DNA of 64,000 nucleotides, taken from Aotearoamyces nothofagi. Taxonomy: Eukaryota; Ascomycota; Leotiomycetes; Leotiales; Tympanidaceae. The notes under the pieces are model-generated. The model worked only from the letters and a program-made list of their open reading frames with translations, was not told where the DNA came from and searched no databases. Location of the stretch: the NCBI GenBank assembly GCA_015345905.1, contig JADDTR010000029.1, positions 186,001 to 250,000 on the forward strand. Direction: 5' to 3'. Below, one piece after another: positions 56,919-64,000 of the stretch. Made by a program: the position numbers and the translations under genes. How positions within the stretch are numbered: the first letter of the stretch is position 1; every line of letters begins with the position of its first letter.

Positions 56919-59900
56919 TTATTCCACGTCCATTGAATATGAAGAGCTGTCAAATGCGAATGGTTTGTCAAACATCGAGGGGTCGACGTAATCATCCCAT
57001 GATTGAAAAGTATTTGCCGAGTTGTCTGCATCAAGCATCACCGTTTCATCGACACCACCGACGTTAATACTGCTGAAGTTAAGAAGATCATCAGCATCTC
57101 CAGCCGGAAAGGGTACCCAGGTGTCGTCGAAAATGTCTAGGTTGATGGTCAAGTCAACACCATCCGATATGTCGCTATTTGGCTCCGAGACGCCATCTTT
57201 ACTAGATTCGGGCGTGTCATTTGGTGTGATCGAGCGATAGACGTTCATATCTGAAATGGCACCTCCAGCACCGGTTTCAAACTTGGAAAAGTTGTGCAAC
57301 AAGTCCTGAGGGTTGATAGATGAGGCTGCCCATAATTTCTGCTCTGCAGCGAGGTCTGTCTTTGAATCGTCATTTTTAGTTCCTTTCGAATCAGACAGGT
57401 TGCTTTTGGATTTATCGACGTTTGAGACGTTCGAACCGGTGAGACCACTCTTTTCGACAGATCTTGTTTGTAGATCCGCTTGGCCCTGTGAAGCCGAAGC
57501 GATACCTGAGGGTGACCCTACAGCCTGCTTCGGCGTTCCATCTTGATTGAGGCCCAGAACCGTCGCAAGCTCACCCAATACATACTTAGGTGGATCAGCA
57601 AGAGGCTTGCTATGCTCTGCATCTCGATGCTTAGCCAACTGCTCCTCAGTGTCAAAGGGATCATTGAAGTAGTGATCACAATCCGTCTCCGAGCAGTGCC
57701 ATTTCACAGGTAACTTCTGCGCCTCCCCGCGAGCCTGCTTTTTGATCTCTGGCGAGATAGTCTTATTGACTAGAGGCGATGTCGTCGTTGGGGGTGTCTG
57801 CTGTCCAATGACTGGAGTTGAAGTTGCACTGTGTTTTGCCTTTTTGGAAACAGGCAGACGAAGATTTTCCTGCGTGAGTTCGGTCTTTCCATATATCGGC
57901 GTACCATGGGGTGATCCAAGATGAAACGGAGGCTGGGCTGACGTAGGTGCAGCCGGTGCGTGCGCGGTGCGATTGTTGGTACGGCCTTGGAGCTTGTTTT
58001 GGACTTGCTGCTTCTGCTGCTGTTGCAATTGCTGGAGGTTCGCTGCATTCAGAGGAGTGGCCTGTGGAGGCGGTACAGTAGGCAAGCCGCCCTGGGCTTG
58101 TGCTGTTGAGTTTGCACCAGTTCCTGATTTTACAAATCCAGGATACTTTGCTACGACATTTCCTATCATGGTGGTAGCTAAGGCGTAAGCCTGCTCAAGA
58201 TCAGAGGTCGTTAGAGAGAAAGTCTGTTTCGGTTGTTGCATTTGATCATCTTCGAATTGCGGTGACAATTTAAGATACTGAATATGTTAGTAAAAGACCG
58301 CTAATATGGAATGGAGACAAGTACAGATCGGAAAAATTGCCTAAGACGCGTCTCGTCATGGGTCAAGGCAAACCATCTTGCCACTACTTTCTTCACGCTC
58401 TGTAGTTTTGGCGCTGCCTGCAGCAGCTTTTTCTTCATGTTATTTCTAGCCTCGGCTGACATTGGAATATCGGCGAGGGGTTCGAATTTTGCAGCTTCTT
58501 CCTCTTCGATAAGAGTACATCTTTTAACATCCTCGGGGGTTGCCTGGACCATGGTTGGCTTGGCATGACCCTGGCGGGTGCGGAGAACTTGCTCATATTG
58601 TTTACGCTGCTCCGGCGAAAGGGCTGCGATCTGGGCAGGAGTTGGAAGTGGACGCTGCTGCAGGGGATTCTGATGGTTCTGCGTCTGCTGAGGGACGGGC
58701 TGAAGAGGTTGAGTATTAGGATTTGGTACTTCCATAACATCGTCACTTTTCGAGCGCTTCAAGCTTTTCTGCGCCTGCGGAGGCGATGCGTTTTGAGCAC
58801 CCGCACGGGCTTGATTCGATTTACCACCACGCCCAGGTACCGGCGTAGGCTTAACAGATTCCGTTGATGCTGACTGTGGTTGCTGACGCATTTGCCCAGG
58901 AACCACCTGGCCTGTCTGCGGTCTTGCGGTCTGCTTGACATTTTGATTTTGAGCCAGCTGGTTCTGACCTTGCTGCGGAACATTAGAACGTTGCACAGCA
59001 CCTTGGGTTGCGCTCTGGTGAGGTGCCATTTGCGGCATCTGCAACATCTGCACCTGCATCTGTTGCTTTTGAAATCGTTGCATATATGCATTCCTGATAA
59101 TCATCGCTTTGATTTCCTCATTACTCATAGAAGCCCATTTACCACTAGAATGCGCTCTTGCCTTCTCAATATCTGCTAGGGATATTTGTGGAGGAGGTCC
59201 CAATGTAGCCACGTTGAAGGGTAGCCCGTTCTGAATCTGCGGTTGTCCCATCGGTGCCACTGGCGCCATTCCAGGCTGGGGGTGGGGCTGGCCCGTATGC
59301 TGCTGGTTGGGCATTCCACCAGATTGTAGCCGTTGCTGCTGTTGCTGCTGAGCGTTCCTGTTTCGGAGTACGTTCTGATAATGCATTCTTTGAAAGTGTT
59401 TTATCTGTTCCAGAGCGTTAGGGTTGTTTCCAGGATTCTGGCTTACCCATTGTCTAAGCTGGCCCCACCTTTTGATTTCCGGGGGAACTTGCCGCACAAC
59501 ACTGGAAGATAAGAGGGACTGCGGAAATTCCATGTGGTCGATCTGGCTGAGAGCATGCTGTTCCGCTGGATTTGGTGCTGCCTGCATGCTGCGGGCCTGG
59601 GCTTGAGTCTGTTGTTGAGGCATCCGAGCCATTTGTTGCTGAATTAACATCTGCTGTTGTGGGTTCATGGCTGCCATGTTAGGCGGAGGACGCTGTCCTG
59701 TTTGACCACCCGCCATGAACTGTGCAGCCATCTGGTTTGCCATATTCTGTTGGTTAAACTGTGGTTGCTGACCAGGCTGATTCGGGCGAGAAGCCTGGCC
59801 GTTTCCTTGTATCGGTGCTTGAGGCTTCCCCTGCTGACCTGGATGGTTCCCACGGTCGTTCCACTTGACGATAACCTCGTTCAATTTTTCGGGCGGCAGC

Positions 59901-60516
59901 GTAGCAAGTTTCTGTCGCTGTTCTTGTGTCATATTTTGAGGGAAGACCGGACCATTTGCGCCATTCATAGGTGTACCATTCATAGCATTACGCTGGTTCA
60001 GTGGTACAAAACGTGGGTCGATGGCCTGGCCAAAATGTTGGGTGTTTGCTTGATTTATCTGCAGAGGATCAATTGGACCTTGTTGTGTCGCTCTCAGAGG
60101 AGTGTTCAGTGTAGACATTGCCGGGCTCTGCTGTGGTGGCATTGGCCCCATCCCCCCTGGCTGGCCATGTAGAGCGATCTGTTGATTTTTGGATTGATTT
60201 GTTGCTCGTATCTGCGCCTGCGCTTGCACTGTAGCATAGTTTATTTTCTCTTGCTGTTGCTGTTGAGCATTAAACTGCTGTTGCTGTTGTTGTGCCCTTA
60301 GAGTTGGGTTGGGTGCCGTCCGTTGGCCGTTTGGGGTTGGCACTTGCCCGGGGAAATCATTGATCGCCTGAGGAGTGATATTTCCTTGTGCGGCACTGGC
60401 CGGCACAACCATCTGGCCCGCATCCTGTGCAAGTACTCCAGCCTGTTGCTGACCGATCAGGTTCTCGACACTGCCGAGGAAGGATCCAAAGTCTGGATTG
60501 CCTCCTATCTGCTGCC

Positions 60517-60557
<41 letters not shown>

Positions 60558-61818
60558 TGACCTTGACCATTCATAATGGCAGGGTTACTAGATCGTTGCT
60601 GCTGCATCGATACTGCACTCGGTGGCCTCTTAGCATTAATGGGCATGGGCTGACCCTGTTGTTGGCCCCCATTTTGAGCATGCCTTGCCCTCTCTTGTCG
60701 GAGACGGGTTATGGCCTGGTTTCGATAATACATGAGCAAAGGGTCAATGCCTTGCTGCTGATAACGTAACAGCTGTGCCGGATCAATCCTCCCCTGCATG
60801 CTCATCCTAATGTTGTTTTTGTCCTCATCGGACGCATTCGCCATCAATCGATTGCTCAAGTTAGTTATTAAGGCTTGATCTGCCTGAGAGAGCTGGTTCT
60901 GATCACCTTGCTGTCTATTATTCGGTGCACCTGGCTGTTGCTGTTGCTGTGGCTGTTGCATAGCCATCTGGAACTGCTGGTGAGGTTGCGCCATGTTTTG
61001 AGGAAGTCCATTACTCATCATTCCCACAGGTATCTGTGAAGGCTGCTGCTGGTTTGGCAACGGAGATGCTTGCATTTGATGTTGAAGGTGATGAAAACTT
61101 TGCTGTGGCGGTTGCTGGCCCATACTAGCCCTAGTAATTTGTCCCTGCATGCTGCCCTGATTGACCATCCCAAGGGCGTGTGCCTGTGCCTGTGCCTGTG
61201 CCTGAGCCTGAGCCTGAGCCTGGGCTTGGGATTGGAGCTGTGCTTGTGTGTTCAACGATATCTGATTTCGAGCTGCCGTCAATTGCTCTAGTTTATCGCG
61301 AAGCGTCTTCAGGTATGTTTCCTGTAGCGGTTAGTGGCGGAGTGCGAATGCGTAGGCTTCATGAGATCAATCTTACCCTATCCGGAGCGTTATCAAAGCT
61401 GCCCCTTTCAAACTGCAAAGCCATCACACATATCCTCTGAAGGTCGTGATGTCCGTTGTTGGCTAATCGTAATTGAGTAACTCTTGAGAATGCATCATGT
61501 GGTTAGCTAAATGTTCTGAATACAGTAGGCGAACAGCAACGGGGCGTTTAATCATTGCAATTTTGAAATGAGATGGACGAGAAGAGAATGGACCATCCGA
61601 TCGTGAGCTACTCACATGTGCCAGACTTGACTTAATCGTTCTGCTACTCCGACATTTGTCTGCCAACCTGATACGGCAACAGAATACTGATGGATGCTAT
61701 TCGCTAGCATCTGCTGCAGAGCAGTGCCTTGCGCTTGCACTTGTTGCTGTTGCTGCTGCTGCTGCATCATCATCGGATTGCCTCCAGCTCCGCCCATGTG
61801 CTGGAAGTTTCCTGCCAT
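56919..61818 (-). CDS. MED15: Mediator tail subunit 15 (Gal11/Med15)
   Basis: Tail-module subunit of Mediator that receives signals from activators. Four exons, 61616-61818, 61377-61482, 58325-61321 and 56919-58277, join in phase to 1554 residues. The N-terminal KIX-like domain (about 25-125) is built from three exons: LQQMLANSIHQYSVAVSGWQ, NVGVAERLSQVWHIVTQLRL, ANNGHHDLQRICVMALQFER, RETYLKTLRDKLEQLTAARN. A Gln-rich middle follows, with a QA dipeptide run (about 115-135) and a poly-Q run near residue 360. Another conserved segment (about 1050-1100: RNNMKKKLLQAAPKLQSVKK, VARWFALTHDETRLRQFFRS) spans the last intron. A C2H2-like segment (WHCSETDCDHYFNDPFD) lies near 1300, and the C-terminus is acidic. 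Confidence 0.88.
60521..60553. repeat. (CTG)n trinucleotide run encoding poly-Q in Med15
   Basis: Eleven uninterrupted CTG units (CAG on the coding strand), flanked by further CTG/TTG codons, inside exon 3 of MED15. Probably length-variable. Confidence 0.95.
61180..61240. repeat. 6-bp repeat TGCCTG/AGCCTG encoding Gln-Ala in Med15
   Basis: About eight to nine hexamers, first as TGCCTG and then as AGCCTG, giving an alternating QA tract just after the KIX-like domain. Confidence 0.9.
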
Positions 61819-61864
61819 AGATGCCAGCGATCATGAAGCAAAGCACGGTATGGTGAGAAGCAGA

Positions 61865-61901
61865 CGAACCTGACGAACCTGACGAACCTGACAAACCTGA
61901 C
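61865..61901. repeat. 9-bp tandem repeat GAACCTGAC
   Basis: Four copies, the last one AAACCTGAC, 47 bp upstream of the Med15 start codon. It lies in the 5' leader or core promoter. Confidence 0.9.
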
Positions 61902-62331
61902 GTTAAACAATGGTACCGCGACCAAGCGGTAGACGCCAGTAAGTCGTTGGCGGTATGAGGATCTGAGGCCGAGTTTCTTTGAAAAAGATTGTTTTGGGTA
62001 GAAAATGGAAGTGCAGTATGAATATGATGATCTACGGCCGTCGACAATAATAGGCGGCAAGCCGTATTGCCTGCGAGCTGCCTAGGGCTGCCCAACTACC
62101 GCCACATAGAGCTAAACGTTGCGTTGCACGGGAGCTCGTGACTGGTACTTCGTCTTCGTTTGCTATGCAGGGTGAGTTGTGCAAGGTGTCGCCGTCTCGT
62201 CTCGTCGTATGAGTCTATCGCCGTTGTTGTTGTCGTTGTTCGGTGAGATGGAGTGGTGAAGTGAAGCAGGATGGAGCAGAAGCAAAGAGGAAAGCAGAGA
62301 GCAGAGGAGGCCAGACCGGGAGTAGAGAGGG

Positions 62332-62354
62332 GGAGAGAGAGAGAGAGAGAGAGA
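62332..62354. repeat. (GA)n microsatellite
   Basis: A dinucleotide run of about eleven GA units in a wider GA-rich stretch (62260-62360), about 500 bp upstream of MED15. Confidence 0.9.
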
Positions 62355-62585
62355 GGGTCGCGAGTCGCAATGCTCGAAGTTTGGCACTGTAGCAGGGAGC
62401 GATTGCCCGTTTGCAAAACAAGGCTAACGGACCTTAAACTCGTGAGCCTATTTTACTACCTAAGCTACCTAAGGTAAGGTAGTCCCTCTAGGGCCTTTAG
62501 AGTACGACTCTGCCAATATTAATGGAGCACCGGAGCCAGTATTAATACTCCGCAATAAATAAAGCATAAACAATAACAATGTCCG

Positions 62586-62650
62586 CAGCAGCCCAGCAGT
62601 CCAGCAGTCCAGCAGTTCAGCAGCTCAGCAGCTCAGAAGCCCAGCAGTCA
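62586..62650. repeat. 9-bp CAGCAGTCC-like tandem repeat
   Basis: About seven diverged copies of CAGCAGTCC/CAGCAGCTC. Confidence 0.85.
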
Positions 62651-63787
62651 GGCCATGAGACCGACGCAGGCTATCTGATCTGGCTACATAAGGTAGTCAT
62701 GCTCGCCGACCAGCGATCATCCGCTGCCTGCGTGCTATGAGTAGGTACAGGTACAGTTTAGTAGCCACGGAGTAGCAGTTAGTGGCAAGGTACAGGTAAG
62801 GTAGTTTACGAGTTGCAACGTATGGTATGTACGGAAGTGCCTAAACTGCTGACCACCTGTAGCGGTCGAACAATAAATAACAAGTAAATGGCAGGGCCTG
62901 GAGCATTTGGTGGCACGGCGGTGATACAGGGATTGCGCAGAATGAGAAGTGTTCTCGTGCTTGCAACTGCACTGGTGGCTTTTGTTCTCGAGTGGTCATC
63001 CACCGACTCGAGTACGGAGCAGGAGCAGGAGCAGGGCGAAACGGATTCGCGACAACTGAGGTGGCAATTGACTATGCAGGCTGGCAGGCTGTAGAATAGC
63101 GAGGACCCCTGGAACAGGCGAATCGAACATGGAAATCTGCATCTCCAATAACCAAAGGCTCCAAAGAAGGCCCGAAGCAGCAGTTTTACTCGTTACTTAT
63201 TAATTTGGAAGTTAGCCAAGGGACGTGGGCACTTGCTGCGTCGCTGCTCGAGAATGAGGCATGGGGGGGGCAGTCAGAGATGGGGGGTTCCGGGGGGGAG
63301 GATGGAGGAGAATGAGCATTACAGCTGGCACAACGCCCGCACACACGCCTCTCTTCTCGTCTGCATGCGATACACACCCATATACCTACCAGCCACCCCA
63401 CACATACGCCATAGTAATCATCTCACTCACTCACCGCAGCCCGCAGACCACACCCTGCGGAATAGCCATGCCCACGGTCCGAGAGAGGGAGAGGGAGATG
63501 GGGAGACACACTGTAGAGTACCGCACCGTACCGTACGTACAGAACGGTATACACATAGCCAGCACATCCAGTGCCCGTAGGCGAGTAAGGTATGTACTGT
63601 GCGTACTTGTACCATACGTACAGTATTGTACGAAATGAGGTGGGAACTCGGATGCATAGGTAGGCAAGGCGGTCCTCATCCCTGCCCTCGACGGAGACCA
63701 TGGGTCCTGGATGCGGTTAGGGCAACGCAGGGCCAGCAGGGCTAACAGGGGTTAGCGGCCAGTGTGGCAGGCGCTACAGGGCAGCAG

Positions 63788-63888
63788 GACGCACTGAGAG
63801 GCACTGCGAGGCACTGCGAGGCCCTGGGAGACACTGGGAGACACCCTCCAGGGCATCTGGCAGGCATCTGGCAGGCATCTGACAACCG
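63788..63888. repeat. 10-bp GAGGCACTGC and 11-bp AGGCATCTGGC tandem repeats
   Basis: Two short arrays side by side. GAGGCACTGC-type units with variants (GAGGCCCTGG, GAGACACTGG) are followed after a few bases by three AGGCATCTGGC-type units. Confidence 0.85.
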
Positions 63889-64000
63889 CCTCCGGGGGCG
63901 TTTGGGCGTCGTTTAAGGCCTGCCAGCGGCATATCCAGCATCCCCAGCACCCCTAGTCCGACGATCAGTGATGCGATAGTCCCGGGACTTCTCTCAGGTC

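Larger units (their letters stand above)
61819..64000. other. 2.18-kb repeat-rich intergenic block at the right edge
   Basis: Upstream of MED15, so it should include the Med15 promoter and leader. It contains several short tandem arrays listed separately, a CAGGAG run near 63015-63036, GA-rich runs near 63480-63500, and GTAC-rich words near 63528-63635. No open frame in it is supported as a gene; a 68-codon frame at 62888-63094 is probably chance. Confidence 0.5.

Overview
This is nuclear DNA of a filamentous ascomycete (Pezizomycotina). The evidence is the many short spliceosomal introns (about 51 inferred, mostly 45-60 nt, ending in TAG or CAG), the single-copy fungal genes, and fungus-specific families: a HAK potassium transporter, a Whi5/Nrm1-type repressor, an Afi1/MesA polarity protein, Rcm1 and Efm4. 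The style of the proteins suggests Leotiomycetes, but that is a guess. No mobile element, secondary-metabolite cluster or CRISPR array was recognised.

Layout, left to right. 1-10 kb: Apc4 (cut by the left edge), delta-COP, an acidic nuclear-looking protein of unknown function, a NIPA-type magnesium transporter and ribosomal protein S3. 10-25 kb: myotubularin, phenylalanyl-tRNA synthetase beta, the PP2A scaffold subunit, eEF1A lysine methyltransferase Efm4, a HAK potassium transporter and rRNA methyltransferase Rcm1. 25-36 kb: a class III aminotransferase, a 3.6 kb gene desert, an FHA-forkhead transcription factor, a SAP18 homologue with an RGG tail, and splicing factor Prp18. 36-42 kb: a repeat-rich, gene-poor stretch with one GPI-anchored wall protein. 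42-56 kb: an LCAT-like lipase/acyltransferase, a tRNA-Thr gene with an insert in its D-loop, a myosin regulatory light chain, Afi1, S-formylglutathione hydrolase, RNA polymerase subunit Rpb6, TFIIIA and a Whi5/Nrm1-type repressor. 56-62 kb: Mediator subunit Med15. 62-64 kb: repeat-rich DNA without a recognised gene.

Most genes are housekeeping genes and form no operon-like pathway. Several are arranged head to head on short shared promoters: RPS3/myotubularin, SAP18/PRP18, myosin light chain/AFI1 and RPB6/TFIIIA. The most unusual items are: a 57-bp insert with GT...AG ends and an internal hairpin in the D-loop of an otherwise normal tRNA-Thr(UGU); three GC-AG introns, two of them the only introns of AFI1; a frame-preserving 51-nt intron in TFIIIA; and two intergenic blocks packed with different short tandem repeats and copies of a TACAGTACTGTA palindrome.

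Exon borders were read by eye from splice signals, reading-phase continuity and recalled family sequence. All stated multi-exon models keep an open frame, but no transcript evidence was available.
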